Assembly (NCBI RefSeq): GCF_014203045.1
Contig: NZ_JACHIF010000008.1
Span: 186,001-250,000, forward strand
Length of the DNA stretch: 64,000 nucleotides
Reading direction: 5' to 3'
Source of the DNA: Prosthecobacter dejongeii
Lineage (GTDB): Bacteria > Verrucomicrobiota > Verrucomicrobiia > Verrucomicrobiales > Verrucomicrobiaceae
Shown here: positions 28,444 to 36,776 of the stretch, piece by piece
How the letters are laid out: each line of letters starts with the position of its first letter
How positions within the stretch are numbered: the first letter of the stretch is position 1
The notes under the pieces: model-generated
Seen by the model: the letters and a program-made list of their open reading frames with translations, nothing else
Databases searched by the model: none
Told to the model about the DNA's origin: nothing
Program-made: the position numbers and the translations under genes

Positions 28444-29694
28444 TCAGCGAGGCAACATCGAGTGTCCAGGAGCGACAATTTCCACGCCATTTTCGGCCAA
28501 CCGCTGCTGAACTTCGGCGATGTGTTCGCGATCACGCGTCTCGATAGTGCACAGCACATGTACCCGCGAAAGGTCTGGACCGGAGAAGGTGCGGTTGTGA
28601 ACGATTTCGGTCACATTGGCTCCGGCGGTAGCCAGCAGAGCGGAAAGATGAGCTAGCCCGCCTGGACGGTCGCTCAGCAGAACATCGAATCGGTAGATGC
28701 GCCCATCTGCCGCCAGTCCGCGCTCAATCACTCGGCTGTGGGCCAGGGGATCAATATTACCGCCAGTGAGCAGCACCACCACACGGCGGCCTACAAGATC
28801 TGGAAGATGCCCCCCGAGGAATGCCGCGAGCCCTGCCGCACCCGCCCCTTCAATGACGCATTTGTCCATCTCTGCCAGTCGGAGCATAGCAAGGGCTAGC
28901 TCTTCTTCTCCCACCATCACCATTCGGTGAACGAGAGGACTGGCAATGGCCAAAGTGTTTTTGCCCACTTCAGCCACGGCTAGACCGTCGGCCAAAGTGT
29001 ATTTGGTGGAAATCCGTGTTGGCTCACCTTTGGCCATTCCGGCCGCAAAGCAGGCTGCATTTGCGGGTTCTACTCCGATGATTTGCAGGTCTGGTTTCAA
29101 GGCTTGAAGCACGGTCGCGACGCCTGCCAGGAGGCCACCACCGCCGACTGGGACGATGATGGCTTCCGCATCTGGCACCTGTTCCAAGATTTCAAAAGCG
29201 AGGGTGCCTTGGCCTGCGATGACTCGCGGATCATCAAAGGGATGCACGTAGGTCAGTTTCTTTTCTTCGGCGAGTCGAGTGGCCTCACTGCGGGCCTCAT
29301 CAAAGGTATCTCCATGCAGCACAACGGTGGCACCGAACTGGCGGCAACGGGCCAACTTCACCAACGGGGCAAATCGTGGCATCACCACGGTGACAGGAAT
29401 CCCTAGAGCGCGCCCATGCCAGGAAAGACCGAGGGCGTGGTTGCCTGCGGAAGCTGCGATGACGCCATGTGCCGCTTGTTCGGGTGTCAGTAGGGCAAGC
29501 GCGTTGCGCGCCCCACGCTCTTTGAAGCTACCCGTTCGTTGCAGGTATTCTTGTTTGCAGAAGATGCGTGCCCCGGTGAGCTCACTGAGTGCGGCAGATT
29601 CCACACAGGGAGTGCGTGTGATGGCTCCGTTGAGCCGCAAGCGAGCGGCTACGATTTCAGACAGCGAGACAGTGCAATCATGGGGGGCTTTCAT
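28444..29694 (-). CDS. ilvA: Threonine ammonia-lyase (biosynthetic/catabolic type with ACT domain)
   Basis: PLP enzyme that deaminates L-threonine to 2-oxobutanoate, the first step toward isoleucine. It has 416 residues. The Schiff-base Lys is in RTGSFKERGARN (Lys58); SAGNHALG and the glycine-rich PVGGGGLLAG cradle the PLP phosphate. A single ACT-like regulatory domain occupies about residues 325-410 (FDVLLSDRPGGLAHLSALL...). This length is that of the one-ACT form. The gene is preceded by a leader peptide and a terminator with a competing stem, which strongly suggests isoleucine-responsive attenuation. It lies downstream of E1 alpha/beta genes on the same strand. Confidence 0.95.
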   Translation of the reverse strand: MKAPHDCTVSLSEIVAARLRLNGAITRTPCVESAALSELTGARIFCKQEYLQRTGSFKERGARNALALLTPEQAAHGVIAASAGNHALGLSWHGRALGIPVTVVMPRFAPLVKLARCRQFGATVVLHGDTFDEARSEATRLAEEKKLTYVHPFDDPRVIAGQGTLAFEILEQVPDAEAIIVPVGGGGLLAGVATVLQALKPDLQIIGVEPANAACFAAGMAKGEPTRISTKYTLADGLAVAEVGKNTLAIASPLVHRMVMVGEEELALAMLRLAEMDKCVIEGAGAAGLAAFLGGHLPDLVGRRVVVLLTGGNIDPLAHSRVIERGLAADGRIYRFDVLLSDRPGGLAHLSALLATAGANVTEIVHNRTFSGPDLSRVHVLCTIETRDREHIAEVQQRLAENGVEIVAPGHSMLPR

Positions 29695-29708
29695 AGAGGG
29701 CGGGAACC

Positions 29709-29740
29709 AAAAAAAAGCCCCGAGTCGTGAAACTCAGGGC
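29709..29740 (-). terminator. Attenuator terminator in front of ilvA
   Basis: On the minus strand GCCCTGAGT (29732-29740) pairs with ACTCGGGGC (29717-29725; one G-T pair) around a 6-base loop and is followed by eight T (29709-29716). It ends only 14 bases before the ilvA start codon, on the upstream side, so it would stop transcription before ilvA. Confidence 0.9.
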
Positions 29741-29797
29741 GGTGGATTAAATGCGTTGTCGGTTTGAAAATGGCGCATGTTTATCCCTGCCCTGAGT
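29732..29797 (-). promoter_or_regulatory. Antiterminator pairing of the ilvA attenuator
   Basis: ACTCAGGGC (29789-29797, minus strand), inside the end of the leader peptide frame, is perfectly complementary to GCCCTGAGT (29732-29740), the 5' arm of the terminator. The two structures are mutually exclusive. A ribosome held at the upstream Ile codons leaves this segment free to pair. A ribosome at the stop codon covers it and lets the terminator form. Confidence 0.82.
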
Positions 29798-29843
29798 GGG
29801 CTCCAATAATGATCATCATGATCGGCATGGAAAGCTGGGACAT
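29781..29843 (-). CDS. Isoleucine-rich attenuator leader peptide of ilvA
   Basis: A 20-residue peptide, MSQLSMPIMMIIIGAHSGQG, encoded just upstream of the terminator that precedes ilvA. Codons 8-13 read Ile-Met-Met-Ile-Ile-Ile, ATC ATG ATG ATC ATT ATT: four isoleucine codons within six. This is the classical sensing run of an amino-acid attenuator. The ATG at 29843 has AGGA 8 bases upstream; an in-frame ATG three codons earlier is possible. The stop codon TAA lies 4-8 bases after the segment that pairs with the terminator's 5' arm, so ribosome position can select the structure. A TTGACA box lies upstream at 29889-29894 but no convincing -10 was found. Not known by homology; called by architecture. 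Confidence 0.8.
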   Translation of the reverse strand: MSQLSMPIMMIIIGAHSGQG

Positions 29844-29910
29844 GAAACGCATCCTATAAGGGGTGGAACCTCTCAGTATTAGGTCTTTTGTCAACTGCCA
29901 GCATGAGAAC

Positions 29911-30873
29911 TCAATACCGCAGTAGATCCCGCAGGGCAGCGGTGATGCTGGAGGTGGTCGGGCGGTGGCTCTTCCAAAGATTCGGGTGATAGGGGATCGG
30001 TGTGTCCTTACTGTTCAGGCGCATCGGCGGTGCATCCAGCATGTGGAAGGCTTCGCTGCTGACGCGCGCGATGATTTCGGACGTCACGCCTCCCCAAGGG
30101 AAGGCCTCTCCTACGGCCAGAAGGCGGCCTGTGCGGGAAACGGAGGCGAGAATAGTATCCGTATCCATGGGCTTCACACTGCGCAAGTCCACCACTTCGA
30201 CTTGATAGCCATCCATCTGCAATTCTTCCGCAGACTTGAGAGCTTCATGCAGCATGGCGCTGTAAGTCACCACTGTGGCATCCCGGCCTGGTCTGGCGAT
30301 ACGGGCTTTACCAATGGGCAAAGATTCACCGAAGCCTTCGGACTTCAGGTGGTAATAGAGAAACTTGTGCTCGCAGAAAATGACAGGGTCATTCAGCTTC
30401 ACACTCTCCAAAAGCATCCAGTAAGCATCCTCGACCGTCGCGGGTGTAAGGATAACGATCCCGGGGTAATGGGCATAGATGCTCTCCATGCTCTGGCTGT
30501 GAAATGGGCCGCTGCCGGGCGTGCCCCCAGAAGGCATACGAATGGTGATGGGGCAGGGGGTGCTCGTTCGCCAGTAGAGCGTAGCGGCCTGATTAACGAT
30601 TTGGTTAAAACCTACCGAGGAGAAGTCTGCGAACTGCATCTCGATGATGGGCCGCGCGCCCTCTACCGCAGCGCCCACTGCCATACCGATCATGGCATCT
30701 TCGCTGATCGGGGAGTCAAACACCCGCCCAGGAAACTCCCGGCTCAGATTCTTCGTGGCTTTGAAGGCACCGCCGAAAGTACTGATGTCCTGCCCGTAAA
30801 GGAAGACGTTGGGGTCGGTGCGAAGGGCTTCGTACTGCGCTTCGCGGATCGCTTCGAGATAGGTGATACTCAT
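29911..30873 (-). CDS. 2-oxoacid dehydrogenase E1 component, beta subunit
   Basis: Thiamine-diphosphate decarboxylase beta subunit of a pyruvate or branched-chain 2-oxoacid dehydrogenase complex, 320 residues. Family pattern: MSITYLEAIREAQYEALRTDPNVFLYGQDIS, DSPISEDAMIGMAVGAAVEG, QFADFSSVGFNQIVNQAA and EHKFLYYHLKSEG. The start ATG 30873 overlaps the alpha-subunit stop by four bases (ATGA), so the two are translationally coupled and form one alpha2beta2 enzyme. No E2 or E3 gene is in the window. Location next to ilvA and near ilvD would fit a branched-chain role, but sequence motifs alone do not separate this from pyruvate dehydrogenase. Confidence 0.93.
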   Translation of the reverse strand: MSITYLEAIREAQYEALRTDPNVFLYGQDISTFGGAFKATKNLSREFPGRVFDSPISEDAMIGMAVGAAVEGARPIIEMQFADFSSVGFNQIVNQAATLYWRTSTPCPITIRMPSGGTPGSGPFHSQSMESIYAHYPGIVILTPATVEDAYWMLLESVKLNDPVIFCEHKFLYYHLKSEGFGESLPIGKARIARPGRDATVVTYSAMLHEALKSAEELQMDGYQVEVVDLRSVKPMDTDTILASVSRTGRLLAVGEAFPWGGVTSEIIARVSSEAFHMLDAPPMRLNSKDTPIPYHPNLWKSHRPTTSSITAALRDLLRY

Positions 30874-31913
30874 CCGTGCTGTCCCTCTACAAGCTCACTG
30901 GTGGACAGTGCGTGCCAGGTTTCCCGGTAGGGATCGGGGGTGGGTTCTTTGCTGGCAATGGCCTGAGCCGCATCCACATCGCGGCGGGCTTCTTCTTCCC
31001 AGGTGCGGAAGTCTGCCTCTGTGGCCCAATTGAATTCAAGGGCCTGTTTTTTAGCCACCTCGATGCAGTCGCGGGCTTCATGCTTGTGCTTAGCTGAATC
31101 CGGAATGTAAGAGGCATCGTCATGCTCGCCATGGCCACCCAGTCGCAGGAGTCTGCCCACCACAAGTTGGGGGCCATGACCTGCGCGGGCACGGGCAAAG
31201 GCGGTGCGAAAGGTCGCAACACAGGCCAGCAAATCCGTCCCGTCCACGCTGTAACCTTCGACTCCGTAACCGATCGCGCGATCCACTAAGTCTTCGCAAG
31301 CATACTGCCGTGTGGTCGGTGTGGAATAGGCAAACTGGTTGTTGGCGATGCTGACTACGAGCGGCAGTTTCTCCACAGCAGCCATATTGAGACCTTCGTG
31401 GAAGGCCCCTGTCGAGGTGCCGCCATCTCCGATACTGGTCGCGCCTACGCTATCTTCAAGGGTGCCCCGTAACCGTCGTGCGAATAATGCCCCTGCCACC
31501 ACCGAAAGAAGGCTGCCCAAGTGTGAAATCATCGCCATGTAACCATCTTTGGGACGGCCGCGGTGAATGTTGCCATCGCGCCCACGCATGGGCCCGGTAA
31601 CCACCCCGAGGTAAGTGCGCAGTGTATCTAGTAGAGGCTCGCCGTAGGCGATGCGGCCAGCTTGGTCACGGATGAGAGGGCCATAGACATCCTTGCCGTA
31701 ACGGAGGTTATTTCCCGCTGCAGCACTGAAGGCTTCCTGGCCGCGGCCAAGATAGACCCCGCCGACAATGCGCCCGCCAGCTCGATAGAGACTGCCGAGT
31801 TTTTCCTCTAGGATTCTAGAGAGGATCATACAGCGCAAAGTCTTCAGAAAGTCATCACGCAGGTCCGCTTGAGCGGCAACATCAGGGCTTGGGAGCGTCG
31901 AGGTAGCAGGCAC
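30870..31913 (-). CDS. 2-oxoacid dehydrogenase E1 component, alpha subunit
   Basis: Alpha subunit carrying most of the thiamine-diphosphate site, 347 residues. The ThDP motif is visible as GDGGTSTGAFHEGLN (residue 162 onward), with the Asn pair in SIANNQFAYST (about 191). The N-terminal helix RCMILSRILEEKLGSLYRAGGRIVGGVYLGRGQEA is typical, as is HRGRPKDGYMAMISHLG. No ATG is available; translation probably starts at GTG 31913 because the next Met lies inside the conserved region and an upstream in-frame ATG is followed at once by a stop. It is coupled to the beta gene by a 4-base overlap. It could be pyruvate or branched-chain type. Confidence 0.93.
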   Translation of the reverse strand: MPATSTLPSPDVAAQADLRDDFLKTLRCMILSRILEEKLGSLYRAGGRIVGGVYLGRGQEAFSAAAGNNLRYGKDVYGPLIRDQAGRIAYGEPLLDTLRTYLGVVTGPMRGRDGNIHRGRPKDGYMAMISHLGSLLSVVAGALFARRLRGTLEDSVGATSIGDGGTSTGAFHEGLNMAAVEKLPLVVSIANNQFAYSTPTTRQYACEDLVDRAIGYGVEGYSVDGTDLLACVATFRTAFARARAGHGPQLVVGRLLRLGGHGEHDDASYIPDSAKHKHEARDCIEVAKKQALEFNWATEADFRTWEEEARRDVDAAQAIASKEPTPDPYRETWHALSTSELVEGQHG

Positions 31914-31985
31914 GGTGGAGATGGGTCATTTCATCCGGATCAGCGCGATACGGATTTCACGCCGATGTTTTCACAGTCGTCCAGC

Positions 31986-32021
31986 CTTGTCCAGAGAGGA
32001 AAGTTTCCCTCTCTGCACAAG
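31986..32021. terminator. Strong hairpin downstream of the nucleotidyltransferase gene
   Basis: Fourteen-base arms (CTTGTCCAGAGAGG at 31986-31999 and CCTCTCTGCACAAG at 32008-32021) pair with one mismatch around an 8-base loop. It begins 13 bases beyond the minus-strand stop at 32034. There is no T run, so it may be a Rho-assisted or stabilising structure. Confidence 0.5.
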
Positions 32022-32033
32022 AATAAATGGAAA

Positions 32034-32942
32034 TCAGGCCCAAAGATTCTCGGGATAAGCCCCGGCCGCCACGAGGGAGCGGATGCTGGCAACAACGTCT
32101 GCCTTGTCTTCAGGGTAGGTCACCCCGAACCAGGAGTCGTTTGATTCCAGCACGGTGACATCGGCTTTGCCATCGCGGATAAGCACATCCACTTCCTTGG
32201 GTACATAGCACTCAGACTTGAGATCTGTGCCGCTGGTTTCCAAGAATTGAGTGAAAGCCGCGCGCAGGTGGCCAAAGATATCAGGGGTGAAGCCGAAAAA
32301 GTTCATGGACACCACTTCTTCACCCGTCAGCGGGATGGCAGGCTCTGTTTCGCGGTTTTCAGCCCCGGTGGGAGTGCGGAAGATCTTGGTCATTTCAGTG
32401 ACAGAGCTCAGCATGCCGTCCGCTCCGCGAGTGCAAACGCCACGCGCCACGCTGCCGTGGTCAGAAAGGGTGTTTTTCAGGTAGAAGCCTACCATGGAGT
32501 AGTGGCTCTTACCGTCTGCTGGGCGTTCCGTAGCTAGATAACTTCCTATCTTGGCAAAGGCATCACGACCATAAAAGTCATCGGCATTGATCATCAAGAA
32601 AGGCTCGTTTACCACACCTTCAGCCGCTAGAACGGCGTGCGCGGTGCCCCAGGGCTTGGTACGACCTTCTGGCACGCTGAATCCTGCTGGTAGATCGTTG
32701 ATGTCTTGGAACGCATAATCCACCGCGATGCGGTCGCCAAATTTGCTGCCGATCTGCGTGCGGAACTGTTCTTCGAAGTCGCGTCGGATCACGAAGACCA
32801 CCTTGCCAAATCCGGCACGGATGGCGTCGAACACCGAATAATCCAACACCACTTCACCAGAAGGGCCCATGGCATCGAGCTGTTTGAGACCGCCGTAACG
32901 GCTGCCCATTCCGGCAGCGAGGATGAGGAGAGTGGGTTTCAT
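32034..32942 (-). CDS. Sugar-nucleotidyltransferase-like protein
   Basis: A 302-residue member of the NTP-transferase (GT-A fold) group. The N-terminal nucleotide loop is LLILAAGMGSRYGGLKQLDAMGPSGE, and the metal-binding segment is MINADDFYGRDAF (about residue 117). PWGTAHAVLAAE is typical of glucose-1-phosphate thymidylyl/uridylyl- and mannose-1-phosphate-type enzymes. It lacks a hexapeptide-repeat C-terminus, so it is not a bifunctional acetyltransferase type. The sugar and nucleotide cannot be read from the motifs. It stands alone; neighbours do not point to a specific polysaccharide pathway. Start ATG 32942 precedes the nucleotide loop directly. Confidence 0.85.
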   Translation of the reverse strand: MKPTLLILAAGMGSRYGGLKQLDAMGPSGEVVLDYSVFDAIRAGFGKVVFVIRRDFEEQFRTQIGSKFGDRIAVDYAFQDINDLPAGFSVPEGRTKPWGTAHAVLAAEGVVNEPFLMINADDFYGRDAFAKIGSYLATERPADGKSHYSMVGFYLKNTLSDHGSVARGVCTRGADGMLSSVTEMTKIFRTPTGAENRETEPAIPLTGEEVVSMNFFGFTPDIFGHLRAAFTQFLETSGTDLKSECYVPKEVDVLIRDGKADVTVLESNDSWFGVTYPEDKADVVASIRSLVAAGAYPENLWA

Positions 32943-33035
32943 GAAGGGATGAAAATCAGAGGGCCTCCACTCATGGGCAGGCCACGCGAGGCGTCAACTG
33001 ACGTTGCACGGTCAATTTAAGGGAGGATTCCCTGT

Positions 33036-35801
33036 TTAACTCAAGGCGGACTTCAGCGTTTGAAGGTCTTGCAGTCGCCGCACCACCTCATGTCCTGCCA
33101 CTTTTTCGGTATTTTTAAAGGCTTCTCGGATGCGGTCTTTCGGTAAGGTGGAGGTTTCAGACAAGAGTTGTATCAATGCCTCATCATCCAGATTCACCAA
33201 ATGGGGGTAGCGGCGAAGAGCACGAACTCGCACAGCATCCGCTGCCGCTTTGAAAAGCACGTCTGGACGCTTCAAACGATAAAAAAACTGCCCCAGTGCA
33301 CTGATATGTTCGGCAAAGTGTTTGGTATCATGCAGGGCCACCTGACGGAGCGGACCAAAACGTGGCATGTGCAGCCATAGCCACGTCATTGTCAGTAGGG
33401 CGAGCCCAACCAAAGGCATCCAGGCACGATCCCATAACAAGGCCCAGAAGCTGCTCTGCAAAGTGACGATGAACTTTACCACGCATGACTCTTCACCCAC
33501 CAAAGCCAGGAGCCAGCGGGCATGATCGTTTTCATCCAAAAACCGATTCCTCAAAGGTCGGGCGTGGTTAAGGATTGTCACCCTTCCCAAACCGTGAACG
33601 AGGCTGAGTGCAGGCGCTTGATCCACACGCCCAGATACTTGCTCTTGGTTAGCCAGCGGTCGGTTAAGCGAGAGCTTTAAAACATCCACAAAGTCCACTT
33701 CAAAAGTATCTTTGCCCACTTTCATGCTGCTACGCAGCGTGGGTACATCGGGTGGTTCCGGATTCGGGATTTTCAAACGGGGGGCTATTTCATCGGCCTT
33801 GTCGGAAGGTGGGAGGTCTTTGGATGTTTGTGAGTCTGGGGGCGAAGGATCTTCTAAATTGGACATTTTCTGAAATGTCTCGATCAGCGCCTTGAGATTC
33901 CCCGCGCTTTCCAACTGAACTCCCAAGGTCTCCAAAATCGGGTCTGCTCGCTCTTCATTGCCAGTATAAACATAAGAGGAAAGGCCGCTAAACATACCCC
34001 AGTCATTGTAGGGTGCGCAGCCCGCTACCGCATAGATCAGATGACCGCCCTCATTCGCCCAGGCTAGCAACTGTCTCGCTCTTGCTTCCGGCATTCCGGA
34101 TTCTCCAGACACGATGATAACTCCGTGCTCCGGCTCTGGAAGTTCATTCAGCGTTGGCAGCCGTTCCACTTGGTGGCCATAAATCTCCAGCAGTTGCTGC
34201 GCGGCTAAAAAAGGGTTGGTCCGTGCTTTTCCTTCGTACCCCTGGGGTAGGTTAATCTCCTCCCAGTGACCTTCACAGCCGATAAGATGTGGCAGCAATA
34301 ACAACACGAGCGCTGCCTTTTTTATCACATGCTGCCTCACAGCCGTAGCGGAGGGGAGGAACGGCCATGTGCGACACAAGTCTTCAAACTCCATTGTCCC
34401 AGGAGTCACTCCTGCATAGGCCATTCGCACCCATGCCAGAGTGAGGTGACGAAAGAATTCAGTCACAGCGGTATCGCCCATTTGAGCCACCTTGAGCAGG
34501 CAATCATCCTCCGTATCACTATCACGAATGGGCAGGCGACGTAGCTCTACCAGTCGCGATAGCATGCCACGGTAAAGCAGGCTTAAAGCCTCCTTGGGCT
34601 GCTCCTCGACCCAGGCTGCCCGTGCCGCTTTGACAATGTCTGTCGGCAGGCTCTCCCTGGTAATATCCAATCCCATGATCACCTTCGGACCAGCTTCAGG
34701 ACGGTGTTTTGATTTGAAACGACCGCTTAGAAAAAGATGCTTGTTGAGTATCAACCATCGCGCTGCCAGGATGAGTAAAACCGCCACGACAGCAATGGCT
34801 AGGCCGTAAAAAACTCGTCCTAAAACAGGGCCGTTCGACATTGTAGCCTGACTGTTTTTTACTTCTTCAGTTTGATCAGGTATCCATACCCTCTGCGTGC
34901 GGCTATGTTCTTTGAATTCAGGTTTCGCCAAAATCTCTTTCAGGGCATCTGTCACCGCCTGTCTTGTTTGCGGTTTAGAAGGTGATTCTTGAGCCGTGAG
35001 TGCGCCTGGCAAAATGAAAAAAAACGCTAGTGCTGCCATGGCTATCGGGCGCAATCTTGCCGCCATCCTACGGAAAACCAGTTCAATGTCCCATCCCTCA
35101 ATCTTCGTGCGTGAGTTCAGGTAGAGGCCAAATCCAGCTCCGACGTAAAACGGCTCCACCACCGTCATAGCACAAAGATAGAGGACGTAACTGGACCATA
35201 GCTCAGCATTAGGCATGTCCAGGTAACTCTCCGAATCTAAAAACAACTCGCTCCAGTCCGGCAGGCCTGAAGCAGGGCCTAACGAACTCACCAGTGCCAT
35301 GATGCCCAACCAAACGGCTAATTCCAACTTTACAAATACCCATGTGACTGAGGTGCCACTGCTGCCGCCATCTACCGCTAAAGCACGGAGACGTCGCTTC
35401 ACTGCCTTTCCTCTCTGCCCTTCTAGCATCCAGATGGGCAGGGCAAAGCTGCGGATAGATGACAGCCTCCGAATTAAAAGAGCAGATAACAAAAAGCGTG
35501 ACCATAAACGCGGCCACTCACGCAGAGTCTCTTTGAAACTGGGCTTCGACCCAAATGCAGCCCGGCTAAGATAATACAGAGGCAGGCGATCATATAAAGG
35601 TTTGAGCCACCATGCGGTCAACGCAAAGACATGTGGATGGTCTCGCAGCAGTAGGGCCAAGAGGATCCACAACGGCACTGCGGAAATCAGCCAGAGAAGG
35701 AGTACCTGCCCGTAATCCCGTCTTACCAAGGCACAGCCCAAGTCAGCAGCCTCCCAAGGTTGCCGGGGCCGAAGAGCAATCGTTAGATCTTCAAGGCGCA
35801 T
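33036..35801 (-). CDS. DUF4129/DUF4350-type membrane protein
   Basis: A 921-residue membrane protein. Transmembrane stretches are seen near residues 35-55, 160-180, 220-235, 255-275, 330-350 and again near 780-800. The middle (RAAWVEEQPKEALSLLYRGMLSRLVELRRLPIRDSDTEDD) matches the DUF4129 pattern. The following part resembles DUF4350, with VIIVSGESGMPEARARQLLAWANEGGHLIYAVAG. The start is set at ATG 35801 (MRLEDLTIA); a Met six codons upstream would overlap the previous gene more. It overlaps the SpoIIM-like gene by 11 bases. The RDD-SpoIIM-DUF4129-DUF4350 order is usual in gene sets that also carry MoxR AAA and DUF58 genes, but those are not in the window. Function unknown. Confidence 0.8.
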   Translation of the reverse strand: MRLEDLTIALRPRQPWEAADLGCALVRRDYGQVLLLWLISAVPLWILLALLLRDHPHVFALTAWWLKPLYDRLPLYYLSRAAFGSKPSFKETLREWPRLWSRFLLSALLIRRLSSIRSFALPIWMLEGQRGKAVKRRLRALAVDGGSSGTSVTWVFVKLELAVWLGIMALVSSLGPASGLPDWSELFLDSESYLDMPNAELWSSYVLYLCAMTVVEPFYVGAGFGLYLNSRTKIEGWDIELVFRRMAARLRPIAMAALAFFFILPGALTAQESPSKPQTRQAVTDALKEILAKPEFKEHSRTQRVWIPDQTEEVKNSQATMSNGPVLGRVFYGLAIAVVAVLLILAARWLILNKHLFLSGRFKSKHRPEAGPKVIMGLDITRESLPTDIVKAARAAWVEEQPKEALSLLYRGMLSRLVELRRLPIRDSDTEDDCLLKVAQMGDTAVTEFFRHLTLAWVRMAYAGVTPGTMEFEDLCRTWPFLPSATAVRQHVIKKAALVLLLLPHLIGCEGHWEEINLPQGYEGKARTNPFLAAQQLLEIYGHQVERLPTLNELPEPEHGVIIVSGESGMPEARARQLLAWANEGGHLIYAVAGCAPYNDWGMFSGLSSYVYTGNEERADPILETLGVQLESAGNLKALIETFQKMSNLEDPSPPDSQTSKDLPPSDKADEIAPRLKIPNPEPPDVPTLRSSMKVGKDTFEVDFVDVLKLSLNRPLANQEQVSGRVDQAPALSLVHGLGRVTILNHARPLRNRFLDENDHARWLLALVGEESCVVKFIVTLQSSFWALLWDRAWMPLVGLALLTMTWLWLHMPRFGPLRQVALHDTKHFAEHISALGQFFYRLKRPDVLFKAAADAVRVRALRRYPHLVNLDDEALIQLLSETSTLPKDRIREAFKNTEKVAGHEVVRRLQDLQTLKSALS

Positions 35802-36762
35802 GAGGACGCTCCCTCCCACTCAAAAAGAGGTACCCCAGTGTCACTACCCACAGGAGCATACCCACCGCATAACGCACAAAAGGAGGGAAGGGGTTGGCTG
35901 ACCAAAATCCCTCAATCACCGCCGCAAAAGCCGTCATGAGTGCAGCGCCGGCGATGAGGATCAGCGCCCGCCGCCCGCCTAAAACTAAAGCCGTTTTTCG
36001 GTCATAGGGGCCAGGTTTGACCAAAGATAAGCCCAGTCGCATACCCGCCATGCCTGAAATCACCACCCCCATGAGTTCTGGGGCCGAGTGCCCTGCTACA
36101 AACGCATAAAAAGTCTCAGGATTGCACGCATGGTGCACGTAACCCACGGCAGCTCCCAGATGAGCGCCGTTAAAGAGCATGATGATAATGGACCCGACTC
36201 CGCCCAAAAGACCTCCCGCAAAAGTACGCAGATCAATGCCTACATTGTTCCAGATGTAGAAGGCGAACATGCCAAAGTTGGAGCCGAACTCCTCCCTCAT
36301 GTAATCATGGGGAGAGGTGCCTTTGCCATACATCATTTCCATTTGGATCATGCCGTCAGGCCCCAGGATGGACATGGCCCATTCTGGATCAAAGGGCGTC
36401 CATGCGGCCAAAAAAAGAAAGGGACCCCAGAACATAACCATACAAAACCAAAAAAGCCCACGCTCCCCACGCACAGCTTGGGGGAACTCTTTGAAGATCA
36501 TTTGTGCGAGTCGCTCCCACCCGCCGCTGATGCGTCTTTCTAGAGTGCGATAGCCGGTGATCGCTAAGGCATTCAGTCGGCCGACCAAACGCGGACCATA
36601 CATGCGATGTTGTGCCACACTGAGGTCATGGCAAGCTTGGCGAAAAAGCTGAGGTATTTCCTCCACGCCTGCGGTCTTTGGGTTGGATTCTACCTCCCTC
36701 AACAATTGTTGTAACCGCTGCCACCGCGGCTCATTTTCTTTTTCAAACTGGGATGGCGTCAT
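35791..36762 (-). CDS. SpoIIM-family (stage II sporulation protein M-like) membrane protein
   Basis: A 323-residue membrane protein related to SpoIIM, with an N-terminal soluble part (residues about 1-100), then hydrophobic segments at about 105-125, 190-220, 240-260, 275-295 and 300-318. Characteristic loops are FYIWNNVGIDLRTFAGGLLGGVGS and FVAGHSAPELMGVVISGMAGMRLG. In spore formers SpoIIM acts in septal peptidoglycan remodelling, but here the gene lies in a non-sporulation membrane-protein cluster. Start ATG 36762 (MTPSQFEKEN) is chosen because upstream codons overlap the RDD gene. It is 14 bp from the RDD stop and overlaps the following gene by 11 bases, so one operon. Role inferred only. 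Confidence 0.86.
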   Translation of the reverse strand: MTPSQFEKENEPRWQRLQQLLREVESNPKTAGVEEIPQLFRQACHDLSVAQHRMYGPRLVGRLNALAITGYRTLERRISGGWERLAQMIFKEFPQAVRGERGLFWFCMVMFWGPFLFLAAWTPFDPEWAMSILGPDGMIQMEMMYGKGTSPHDYMREEFGSNFGMFAFYIWNNVGIDLRTFAGGLLGGVGSIIIMLFNGAHLGAAVGYVHHACNPETFYAFVAGHSAPELMGVVISGMAGMRLGLSLVKPGPYDRKTALVLGGRRALILIAGAALMTAFAAVIEGFWSANPFPPFVRYAVGMLLWVVTLGYLFLSGRERPHAP

Positions 36763-36776
36763 GGTTGGAAAGATAG

